Source: Maribacter sp. (lineage in GTDB: Bacteria; Bacteroidota; Bacteroidia; Flavobacteriales; Flavobacteriaceae). From it: DNA of 8,884 bases. A program made the position numbers and the translations under genes. Shown one piece after another: positions 1-5,437 of this stretch. The notes beneath the pieces are model-generated. The model was not told where the DNA came from. It ran no database searches and saw only the letters and a program-made list of their open reading frames with translations. Position 1 is the first letter of the stretch. Every line of letters starts with the position of its first letter. The stretch is taken from the NCBI GenBank assembly GCA_003232155.1, contig QILY01000150.1, forward strand, positions 1 to 8,884, in the 5' to 3' direction.

Positions 1-792
1 TACGATGTGGTGATTATAGATACCGCAGGTCGTTTGGCCGTTGATGAAAAAATGATGAATGAGATTTCAGACATTCATAAAGCGATTCAACCTGAAGAGA
101 CCTTATTTGTTGTTGATTCTATGACAGGTCAAGATGCTGTAAATACAGCAAAGGCTTTCAACGATATTTTGAATTTTGATGGAGTTGTTTTAACCAAGTT
201 GGATGGTGATACCCGTGGTGGTGCGGCAATTTCTATAAAATCTGTTGTAAATAAGCCGATTAAGTTTATTGGTACTGGCGAGAAAATGGAAGCCATTGAT
301 GTTTTCTATCCGGATCGTATGGCTGATCGTATTTTAGGCATGGGCGATGTAATTTCACTCGTTGAAAGAGCTCAAGACCAATTCGATGAAGAAGAGGCAA
401 GAAAGATTCAAAAGAAAATTGCTAAAAACAAATTCGGATTTGATGATTTTCTATCTCAAATACAGCAAATCAAAAAGATGGGTAACATTAAAGATTTGAT
501 GGGTATGATTCCTGGAGCTGGTAAAGCTTTAAAAGGTATGGATATTGATGATGATGCTTTCAAACATATCGAGGCCATTATTCATTCAATGACTCCAGAT
601 GAACGATCTAACCCTTCTAAACTCAATGCCAGTCGTAAAAAGAGAATTGCTAAAGGTTCTGGTCATGATGTTCAAGATATAAATCAATTACTCAAGCAGT
701 TTGATCAGATGAGCAAAATGATGAAGATGATGCAAGGCGGGGGCGGTAAAAAGATGATGCAAATGATGAGTGGAATGAAAGGAATGCGTTAA
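1..792 (+). CDS. ffh: Signal recognition particle GTPase Ffh (SRP54), 3' part
   Basis: Ffh binds signal sequences of nascent inner-membrane proteins and, with 4.5S RNA and FtsY, delivers ribosomes to the membrane. The reading frame is open from base 1, so the N domain and the G1/G2 motifs lie outside the window; roughly the last 263 residues are present. Visible motifs, in fragment numbering, are G3 DTAGR (7-11), G4 TKLD followed by GDTRGG (65-74), and the closing-loop GTGEK (91-95). The M domain follows, with the SRP-RNA-binding SRKKRIAKGSG (211-221) and a methionine-rich tail (MSKMMKMMQ ... MMQMM) that lines the signal-sequence groove. The gene ends in two consecutive TAA codons. folD starts 39 bp downstream on the same strand, suggesting co-transcription. 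The identification is secure. Confidence 0.98.
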   Translation, partial: YDVVIIDTAGRLAVDEKMMNEISDIHKAIQPEETLFVVDSMTGQDAVNTAKAFNDILNFDGVVLTKLDGDTRGGAAISIKSVVNKPIKFIGTGEKMEAIDVFYPDRMADRILGMGDVISLVERAQDQFDEEEARKIQKKIAKNKFGFDDFLSQIQQIKKMGNIKDLMGMIPGAGKALKGMDIDDDAFKHIEAIIHSMTPDERSNPSKLNASRKKRIAKGSGHDVQDINQLLKQFDQMSKMMKMMQGGGGKKMMQMMSGMKGMR

Positions 793-831
793 TAAAAAAG
801 TTGGCAGTAAACAGTAAAAAAAAGTGAATAA

Positions 832-1713
832 ATGGAAATACTGGATGGAAAAAAAATATCCGATCAAATTAAAAAAGAAATTGCTGTTGAGGTAGCAGAG
901 ATGAGAGAAAAAGGTGAGAAAGTGCCCCATTTGGCTGCTGTTCTAGTAGGTAATGATGGTGCTAGTTTAACGTATGTAGGTAGTAAAGTAAGGTCTTGCC
1001 AACGTATTGGCTTTGAATCTACTTTAGTGCAATTGCCAAATACAACAAGTGAGGTAGAATTATTAGAAAAAATTAAAGAGTTAAACCAAGATGATGATAT
1101 TGATGGTTTTATTGTGCAATTACCATTGCCTCCGCAAATTGATACCCAAAAAGTATTAATGGCAGTAGATCCTGATAAAGATGTTGACGGGTTCCATCCA
1201 ATGAATTTTGGTAAAATGGCTTTGGATATGAGTACTTTCATTCCTGCTACTCCCTTCGGAATTTTAGAATTGTTAGAACGCTATAATGTAGACACCAAAG
1301 GAAAACATACTGTTGTTATAGGAAGGAGCCATATCGTAGGTCGCCCTATGAGTATTTTAATGGGCAGAAAAGGATGGCCTGGCAATTCTACGGTAACTTT
1401 AACTCATAGCCATACCAAAAACATTACACAGATTATTTCACAAGCCGATATCGTTATTTCTGCCCTAGGCGTCCCTAATTTCTTAAAAGCAGAGATGGTA
1501 AAAGAGGGTGCTGTAATTATTGATGTAGGCATTACAAGAGTGCTTGATGAGACTAAAGAAAAAGGCTATTATATTACGGGGGATGTTGATTTTGAAAATG
1601 TCAGTAAGAAGGCTTCTTATATAACTCCGGTTCCTGGTGGAGTAGGTCCTATGACTATTGCGATGTTGTTAAAGAATACGCTTTTGGCTAGAGAAAGACA
1701 TAGAAGTAGATAA
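832..1713 (+). CDS. folD: Bifunctional methylene-THF dehydrogenase/methenyl-THF cyclohydrolase FolD
   Basis: FolD oxidises 5,10-methylene-THF with NADP+ and hydrolyses the product to 10-formyl-THF, supplying one-carbon units for purines and formyl-Met-tRNA in the cytosol. The 293-residue length is normal for the family. The catalytic segment YVGSKVRSC (48-56) carries the conserved Tyr48 and Lys52. The substrate motifs QLPLPPQ (96-102) and DVDGFHP (117-123, with Asp119) follow. The Rossmann nucleotide-binding signature IGRSHIVGRP is at 163-172 and the C-terminal signature PGGVGPMT at 268-275. The ATG at 832 is kept because the conserved ILDGKKIS segment begins two residues later; no Shine-Dalgarno site is visible, as usual in Bacteroidota. 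The stop is doubled (TAA TAA). It probably shares the ffh transcript. Confidence 0.98.
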   Translation: MEILDGKKISDQIKKEIAVEVAEMREKGEKVPHLAAVLVGNDGASLTYVGSKVRSCQRIGFESTLVQLPNTTSEVELLEKIKELNQDDDIDGFIVQLPLPPQIDTQKVLMAVDPDKDVDGFHPMNFGKMALDMSTFIPATPFGILELLERYNVDTKGKHTVVIGRSHIVGRPMSILMGRKGWPGNSTVTLTHSHTKNITQIISQADIVISALGVPNFLKAEMVKEGAVIIDVGITRVLDETKEKGYYITGDVDFENVSKKASYITPVPGGVGPMTIAMLLKNTLLARERHRSR

Positions 1714-1718
1714 TAACG

Positions 1719-1741
1719 AAAAGCCCTATTAAGACTTTTTT
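1719..1741 (+). terminator. Possible weak terminator after folD
   Basis: A short interrupted stem (AAAAGcC pairing with GaCTTTT) around a 7-nt loop starts six bases after the first folD stop and runs into a T tract. The stem has one mismatch and is AT-rich, so it is a weak candidate. Its position right after the operon is the main support. Confidence 0.35.
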
Positions 1742-1803
1742 GTATTGCTGGTTTTAACGTTTAACCCGGATTATGCATTAGAAAACCCTCGAAGAGGTAT
1801 ATA

Positions 1804-1952
1804 GATACTTCTGTTAAACCGGGAGATGATTTTACAGCTTACGTAAATGGTACAGGGTAAATAATACTGAGATCCCTGCGGATAAATCATCCTACGGGGT
1901 TCGTTTTATTGTCCATAAAGAATCTGAGGAAAATTGTGTAAAGGTTTGGTAA
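1804..1952 (+). pseudogene. Remnant of an M13-family (neprilysin/PepO-like) metallopeptidase gene
   Basis: Codons from 1804 read DTSVKPGDDFTAYVNGT and then stop. Moving to the +1 frame at 1855, as if the T of a TGG Trp codon had been lost, continues with VNNTEIPADKSSYG and, a few codons later, HKESEEN. Together they give the hallmark M13 N-terminal pattern (D-x-SVKPGDDF ... YVNGTW ... TEIPADKSSYG ... ESEEN). M13 enzymes are zinc metallopeptidases of about 650-700 residues, exported or lipid-anchored in Bacteroidota. Only about 50 codons survive, and the signal peptide, the HExxH zinc site and the whole C-terminal part are absent. A stop follows at 1950. There is no start codon or signal peptide upstream. 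The piece lies inside the inverted-repeat pair 1761-2263 and was probably carried in or left by a deletion. The family call is strong; the piece is certainly non-functional as a peptidase. Confidence 0.8.
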
Positions 1953-1992
1953 TAGATCCTTATTAAAAATTCAAAGGCCTTTTTTATTATTT

Positions 1993-2133
1993 CTATAATT
2001 TTGTTTGGACAATTCCTGTTGCGGTACTATCATTAGGAATGATGAAATCAATATCGTTGCTGTCAACGTGATCACAACTGCTCATAGCTAAAATAAACCC
2101 TAAAATCACAATAGCAAATACTATTTTTTTCAT
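1993..2133 (-). CDS. Putative 46-residue lipoprotein
   Basis: An ORF too short for usual gene calling begins MKKIVFAIVILGFILAMSSC, a complete lipoprotein signal peptide: two lysines, a hydrophobic core of about 13 residues, and a lipobox-like MSSC with Cys20 as the lipidation site. The mature part would be only 27 residues, Asp-rich just after the cysteine (CDHVDSNDIDF) and ending TGIVQTKL before TAG. The acidic residues after the cysteine resemble tails of other Bacteroidota lipoproteins. I do not recognise a family. It may be a genuine tiny lipoprotein or the 5' end of a longer gene truncated in this relic-rich region. No clear promoter or ribosome-binding site is seen. It converges on the M13 remnant. 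Confidence 0.5.
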   Translation of the reverse strand: MKKIVFAIVILGFILAMSSCDHVDSNDIDFIIPNDSTATGIVQTKL

Positions 2134-2279
2134 AACGGGAGAGTTTAGTAGATATTAGTCTGTAATCAACGTAAAAAACAGGCAAAATATTGCTTTGCTA
2201 AGATGTCACCCTTTGCACTCTCGACGCTTCGGGGGAATTGGTGGCCTGCTTAATCCGGGTTAATGATTGTAATACCCTG

Positions 2280-2331
2280 TATACCAATTTGACTGTAAAA
2301 TGATGACTCATTTTACAGTCAAATTGGTATA
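2280..2331. repeat. Perfect palindrome, 24-bp arms, 4-nt loop
   Basis: The left arm at 2280-2303 begins TATACCAATTTGACTG and is matched base for base by the reverse-complementary right arm at 2308-2331; the loop is TGAC. The structure would form a 24-bp hairpin in RNA or single-stranded DNA. It sits 17 bp beyond the right copy of the 17-bp inverted repeat and 37 bp past the stop of the cysteine-hydrolase stub, so it could act as a terminator for minus-strand transcription, although no long T tract follows on that strand. Perfect arms suggest recent origin or selection. A minimal transposable palindrome inserted at TA is another reading. Confidence 0.85.
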
Positions 2332-2367
2332 ATATATTTTTTATTGAAACTGCAATAATTTTATTTT

Positions 2368-2599
2368 TTACAATTTACTTTCAATTTCTTTAACAATCTC
2401 TTCGGTTGTAAACACGTGACTCGCTATCATTTGAAAATTAACCAATGATGCATCGTATGCGTTTAAGCTTGGTAATATAGCTCCGGCTGTTGCATCTTTT
2501 ACCACGGATACTCTATCCTGATTCCACTAAATCTCTCATATGAGCCTCAGTGCATAAATTTGATGACATACCTGCTAAAATCACTTTAATATAAAATAC
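2368..2599 (-). pseudogene. C-terminal stub of an isochorismatase-type cysteine hydrolase, frameshifted
   Basis: Reading leftward from about 2587, one frame gives KVILAGMSSNLCTEAHMRDL and then VESG followed by a TAG. Another frame then continues DRVSVVKDATAGAILPS and ends with IASHVFTTEEIVKEIESKL before the TAA at 2368-2370. This matches the last third of the isochorismatase/nicotinamidase-like hydrolases, whose nucleophile is the cysteine in the G-x-x-x-N-x-C segment (here NLC). The N-terminal two thirds, including the catalytic Asp and Lys, are missing: upstream the frame runs directly into the stop of the VOC gene. The frameshift lies near 2513-2521. It is on the same strand and immediately downstream of the VOC gene, so the two may once have been co-transcribed. 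Family assignment is good and the loss of function is clear; the ancestral substrate is unknown. Confidence 0.8.
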
Positions 2600-3031
2600 T
2601 TATTTCGCAAACAACTGCCCCATATCTTTGAAGGCCTTAAACTCTAAGGCATTTCCTGCTGGGTCTAAAAAAAACATGGTGGCTTGCTCGCCGGGTTGTC
2701 CCTCAAAACGAATATAGGGTTCAATAACGAATTGAACTCCCTTTGACTTTAGTTCTTCTGAAAAAGACTGAAATGTATCCCAAGGCAAAACTACTCCGTA
2801 ATGCGGTATAGGTACATCATACCCGTCAACAGGGTTGTGGTGCAAATCTTCACTCTCAGACTTAGGCTTGTAGTGTATCACCAATTGGTGTCCGAAAAGG
2901 TTAAAATCAATCCAATAATCACTACTACGGCCTTCTTTACAATTCAATATATCTCGGTAAAAAGTTCTACACTTAGCTAAATTATGTACTGGTATTGCAA
3001 TATGAAAAGGGGCAATTTTCGACATTTTCAT
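2600..3031 (-). CDS. VOC-family (glyoxalase/dioxygenase fold) protein
   Basis: The 143-residue protein has the paired beta-alpha-beta-beta-beta modules of the vicinal oxygen chelate fold. Likely metal ligands are His10 (PFHIAIPV), His77 (PHYGVV) and Glu130 (NALEFKAF), the usual H/H/E triad, so a metal-dependent lyase, isomerase or ring-cleaving dioxygenase-like activity is possible. The segments DFNLFGHQLV, HNPVDGYDVPIPHYGVV and RFEGQPGEQATMFFLDPAGN are typical of a conserved cytosolic subfamily usually annotated only as glyoxalase or extradiol dioxygenase. The substrate is not known to me. Length is complete. ATG at 3031 or the in-frame ATG at 3025 (MSKIAPFH) could be the start; no Shine-Dalgarno site separates them. 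The gene is intact although the DNA on both sides is relic or repeat. Confidence 0.9.
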   Translation of the reverse strand: MKMSKIAPFHIAIPVHNLAKCRTFYRDILNCKEGRSSDYWIDFNLFGHQLVIHYKPKSESEDLHHNPVDGYDVPIPHYGVVLPWDTFQSFSEELKSKGVQFVIEPYIRFEGQPGEQATMFFLDPAGNALEFKAFKDMGQLFAK

Positions 3032-3047
3032 TTTTTTTCATTTTTTT

Positions 3048-3107
3048 GGCTCCCCTCTTCTTCTGAAGCGGGGAATGAATTTCGCTTTAGCGGAAGAAAG
3101 GGGGCTT
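3048..3107. repeat. Long imperfect hairpin upstream of the VOC gene
   Basis: GGCTCCCCTCTTCTTC (3048-3063) and the following tGAAGCG pair imperfectly with CGCTTTAGCGGAAGAAAG (3083-3100) and GGGGCTT. The result is a purine/pyrimidine-biased stem of about 23 bp with several mismatches and a loop of about 12 nt. It lies 17 bp upstream of the VOC start codon, where a leader or promoter would be expected. It may be a leader structure or a separate repeat insertion. Confidence 0.5.
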
Positions 3108-3193
3108 GAAATCCCAAGTCCAAGTCTATTTTTCGAACCTAGTGTGATGATTTGTAAGAAAGGTGACTAAAATTTTTATGCGATTTTTTCTTT

Positions 3194-3314
3194 AGGCAGG
3201 GCGGAGCGTTAAGAAAATGTCTTGCAGACATTTTTAGTGAACGAGCCAGCTGGCGCGTTGGCAAAGCATAGCCATAGCTACGGTTAAAAATTTTAACCTG
3301 CCTGACCGGCAGGC
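3194..3314. repeat. Palindrome-rich intergenic repeat element
   Basis: Four separate palindromes are packed into about 120 bp: AAAATGTCT/AGACATTTT with loop TGC (3214-3234), GCCAGCTGGC (3245-3254), GGTTAAAAATTTTAACC (3282-3298) and CCTGCC/GGCAGG with loop TGACC (3297-3313). GC content is visibly higher than in the surrounding intergenic DNA. Such modular, palindromic, non-coding blocks are characteristic of dispersed intergenic repeats (ERIC- or REP-like) and resemble blocks I recall from other marine flavobacterial genomes, which I cannot verify here. A 60-codon minus-strand ORF across it (3139-3321) is encoded by the palindromes themselves and is not a credible gene. Confidence 0.7.
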
Positions 3315-3496
3315 GAAGCATAAAGTAAAAAGGGCGAAAAATTAGTTGCCTTTTTTATGAATCATTACACTGGTTTTATAAAGCCAAAGCCCGCGTTTTC
3401 AAACTCTCCGACTTTTTTCATACTAAAGTAGAAAACCCAACCTCCTTTATCCAAACGGAGATGCCTTCACCTTTTGTATTTAAAAATAGAACTTTC
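3315..3496. other. Intergenic stretch without a recognisable gene
   Basis: On the minus strand one frame is open from 3466 to a stop at 3365 and reads LRLDKGGWVFYFSMKKVGEF followed by ENAGFGFIKPV. It has no good start, is only 34 codons long and matches no family I recognise. It may belong to the adjacent repeat element or be a gene relic. Nothing else is visible before the stop of the hydrolase gene at 3497. Confidence 0.4.
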
Positions 3497-4324
3497 CTAT
3501 GACTCTAAAAAATTAATAATCTGTTCATTCACCTTATTTTGGTGCATTGAATGGGTTAAGCCTTCTGTACTTACTAATTGACTTCCTTTCCATGCGGCAT
3601 GTACTTTTTCAGAAGCATGGTAAGGCGCTATTTGATCTAACCTATCGTGAAAAAGAAGGCCTTTTTTGGTATTGGTCTTTGCAAAGGTTGATGTGGATAG
3701 TTCACGAATTCGAAAACCAAATTTATTGAATATATAATCGTCCAGCAACTCCTTAACTTTATTGTTAAATCCTAATAGTTGTTGATAGTTGGTTATAATT
3801 TCATGAAATTCTGATGGGGAAGCAATGGTTACTATTTTTTCGATATCAGAATTAGGATGATGATACTGATGATACATGATTGACATACCGCCCACTGAGT
3901 GGCCCACAAGATGTTTTGGCCTGTAATATTGTATCATATGCTCTAAAATTTCAGCATATAGAGGAATATGCAAATACTTGCCAGATGAATAACCATGGGC
4001 AGGAGCATCAAAGGCTACAATAGTAAATCCAGCTTTTTGTAGTTTTTCAATGAGTTTGAACCATCTATGGGTATTGCTTTCCCAGCCATGCAACAATAAA
4101 ATAGTTTCTTTGGTGCCTTGCCATTGGTAAGATTGAATCTTATGTTCGCCAAAAGAATGAACCTTATCTTTTACAGGGTCTATAAAGTTTTTTTGTGATG
4201 GTAAAATTTTTCCTTTACGAATGGTACAGAACACATTAAATACTTTTCTCGCAGCTTTTCTCTTTGAAAACAATACAAGAATATTAAAGTAAATACCGTA
4301 TAATTTGGGTATCAGTTTTCTCAT
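3497..4324 (-). CDS. Alpha/beta-fold hydrolase (serine hydrolase)
   Basis: This 275-residue protein shows the full alpha/beta-hydrolase plan. The oxyanion-hole segment LLLHGWESN is at 77-84, followed by a DAPAHG turn (106-111). The nucleophile elbow GHSVGG (141-146) carries Ser143. The acid segment HDRLDQIAP (226-234) offers Asp230, or less likely Asp227, and the catalytic His258 is in EGLTHSMH. The first 25 residues (LIPKLYGIYFNILVLF between basic residues) are hydrophobic and could be a membrane anchor; many cytosolic hydrolases of this group also carry such a segment, so export is not claimed. Substrate is unknown; esterase or acyl hydrolase is the generic expectation. It is transcribed divergently from the hydrolase at 4450, across a 125-bp gap that holds the palindrome at 4336-4352. 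Confidence 0.92.
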   Translation of the reverse strand: MRKLIPKLYGIYFNILVLFSKRKAARKVFNVFCTIRKGKILPSQKNFIDPVKDKVHSFGEHKIQSYQWQGTKETILLLHGWESNTHRWFKLIEKLQKAGFTIVAFDAPAHGYSSGKYLHIPLYAEILEHMIQYYRPKHLVGHSVGGMSIMYHQYHHPNSDIEKIVTIASPSEFHEIITNYQQLLGFNNKVKELLDDYIFNKFGFRIRELSTSTFAKTNTKKGLLFHDRLDQIAPYHASEKVHAAWKGSQLVSTEGLTHSMHQNKVNEQIINFLES

Positions 4325-4335
4325 TTTTAAATATC

Positions 4336-4352
4336 AGTTACTTTTAGTAACT
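4336..4352. promoter_or_regulatory. Palindrome AGTTACT-TTT-AGTAACT, possible operator
   Basis: A perfect 7-bp inverted repeat with a 3-nt spacer lies 11 bp upstream of the ATG of the minus-strand hydrolase. Its size and TTAC/GTAA half-sites fit a winged-helix dimer such as an HxlR- or MarR-type regulator, and an hxlR gene lies about 1 kb away. Position in the leader would allow repression. Binding is inferred, not shown. Confidence 0.4.
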
Positions 4353-4425
4353 TGCTCTTTATTGAAAACTAAAAATACATCAACTATTTGGTATATAAAA
4401 GAGTTATGCATAATAAAAACCATTT

Positions 4426-4433
4426 CAAATCTA
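4426..4433 (-). promoter_or_regulatory. Possible -7 element TAGATTTG for the minus-strand hydrolase
   Basis: On the minus strand TAGATTTG fits the Bacteroidota -7 consensus TAnnTTTG exactly, about 100 bp upstream of the hydrolase start. No TTTG or TTG is seen at the expected -33 distance, and the element overlaps the region just before the divergent gene, so this is a weak call. Confidence 0.25.
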
Positions 4434-4449
4434 AATTCGAGAAAAGTAA

Positions 4450-5268
4450 ATGATATATAAAATATTAAAAAGACCCTTTTTTGGGAGTTTTATGGTAAAA
4501 TGGAAAAACCCATTATCCGAAAATGAAAAAAGAGAGTGGAAAAGGTTTTCTATCAAAAGCAAGTCAGGTGGTTTAATACAAGGGATGTTTGCTAAAACAA
4601 AAATTAAAAACCCCAAAGGGACAATTGTTTTAGGTCATCCTATGGGGAAAGAAGCAAAAGGATACTTTTTAAAAAGGAATTATACTTATTTTTTACGTGA
4701 GAATGGCTTTAATGTAGTTGTTTTTGATATAAATGGTTTTGGTGAAAGTTCTAATGGTAACTTTTCTTATTTTGAAGACATAACAGCAGTTAGCATAAAA
4801 ACGAAAGAATTAATCCCAGATTTACCAATTGGTTATCACGGAATTTCCTTAGGAGCAATGTTTTCTGCGGTTTCGTTTGCAGATGAAAGCCACAAATTCA
4901 ATTTTGCCATTATAGAAAGTTCAGCAACTTCTTTAGTTGACTTTTGGATACGTTTTCCTATCGCATATAAAGCATTGAGAACAATGAACTTTTTAATGCC
5001 TAAATATAAAAGAAAAATAGAATTTCAAGAACGGATAAAAGAGGTGAAACATTTACAATCTATATTGTATATTTATTCAGAAAGTGATACTTGGGTGCCG
5101 ATATCAATGGGTAAAATTCTGCAAGAAAACACATCAATTCCTACTCAATTTTGGTTAGCAAAAAATGCTGAACATGCAGAAATAATGAAATCATCAGATA
5201 AAGAAATTTATCAGGAGCGAATTTTAGATTTTTATAATCAAGAAGTTGTTAAATACAATGCTGAATAA
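4450..5268 (+). CDS. Alpha/beta-fold hydrolase, divergent from the preceding one
   Basis: The 272-residue protein has the alpha/beta-hydrolase motif order: oxyanion segment IVLGHPMGKEAKG (59-71), strand and turn VVVFDINGFGESS (89-101), nucleophile elbow HGISLGA (130-136) with Ser133, acid Asp213 in YSESDTWVP (209-217), and His242 in NAEHAE. The pattern resembles the Hydrolase_4/dienelactone-hydrolase-like group, with HPMG replacing the usual HG-x-G. It shares no extended sequence with the 3497-4324 hydrolase beyond motifs, so the pair is not a recent duplication. By eye its codons are more AT-rich (many AAA, TTT, ATA) than ffh or folD, consistent with recent acquisition. The hxlR gene follows on the same strand with its own upstream region. 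Substrate unknown. Confidence 0.9.
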   Translation: MIYKILKRPFFGSFMVKWKNPLSENEKREWKRFSIKSKSGGLIQGMFAKTKIKNPKGTIVLGHPMGKEAKGYFLKRNYTYFLRENGFNVVVFDINGFGESSNGNFSYFEDITAVSIKTKELIPDLPIGYHGISLGAMFSAVSFADESHKFNFAIIESSATSLVDFWIRFPIAYKALRTMNFLMPKYKRKIEFQERIKEVKHLQSILYIYSESDTWVPISMGKILQENTSIPTQFWLAKNAEHAEIMKSSDKEIYQERILDFYNQEVVKYNAE

Positions 5269-5314
5269 ACGAGAAATAATAAAAGTGCATAAGCTGTATA
5301 AAAACAATAGCGAC

Positions 5315-5370
5315 TTTAGTGATAAATTCAAAAACTGTACCTCTGTACAAAGTTTAGTGCTAAATTGAAA
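5315..5370. promoter_or_regulatory. Repeat cluster upstream of hxlR, likely operator region
   Basis: Two 18-bp direct repeats with two mismatches, TTTAGTGATAAATTCAAA (5315-5332) and TTTAGTGCTAAATTGAAA (5353-5370), flank a GTACctctGTAC dyad (5337-5348). The second copy itself contains TTTAGTGCTAAA, a small palindrome. The spacing between copies is 38 bp, close to whole helical turns. The cluster ends just before the candidate -33 TTTG of hxlR. Autoregulation is common among HxlR-family regulators, so binding of its own product is the natural inference. Confidence 0.5.
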
Positions 5371-5372
5371 GG

Positions 5373-5402
5373 TTTGTGCCTTGAAATCGGCTACTATTCT
5401 TA
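5373..5402 (+). promoter_or_regulatory. Candidate hxlR promoter (TTTG-18 bp-TATTCTTA)
   Basis: TTTG at 5373-5376 and TATTCTTA at 5395-5402 are separated by 18 bp, within the spacing of Bacteroidota promoters. The -7 element matches TAnnTTTG only partly. If real, transcription would begin near 5409, which rules out a TTG start at 5381 and favours the ATG at 5438. Confidence 0.3.
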
Positions 5403-5437
5403 TACTAACCGACAACAAAAGAACATTAAATATTCAT

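Larger units (their letters stand above)
1761..2263. repeat. Inverted-repeat pair (17 bp, one mismatch) enclosing a relic block
   Basis: TTAACCCGGATTATGCA at 1761-1777 recurs as its reverse complement, with one mismatch, at 2247-2263. The consensus is TTAACCCGGATTAWGCA. The two copies face each other across about 470 bp that contain the M13-peptidase remnant (+) and the 46-codon lipoprotein ORF (-). No target-site duplication is visible next to either arm, and no transposase reading frame lies inside. It may be a degenerate non-autonomous element, or two copies of one dispersed repeat in opposite orientation. The sequence alone does not decide. Confidence 0.5.

Noticed and set aside
864..1241. 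125-codon minus-strand ORF
   Set aside because: It is entirely antisense to folD, which is unmistakable on the plus strand.
1973..1985. AAAGGCCTTT followed by Ts as a terminator
   Set aside because: The palindrome has no loop outside its own GGCC centre, so only a 3-bp stem is possible; too weak to call.
2134..2246. Possible transposase remnant on the minus strand
   Set aside because: All three frames are closed by stops within about 30 codons and no transposase motif is recognisable.
3139..3321. 60-codon minus-strand ORF
   Set aside because: It is built almost entirely from the palindromic repeat and continues no recognisable family, so it is treated as repeat DNA.
5381..5437. TTG-initiated N-terminal extension of hxlR
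   Set aside because: The extra 19 residues overlap a candidate promoter, and the ATG at 5438 gives a normal-length HxlR protein.
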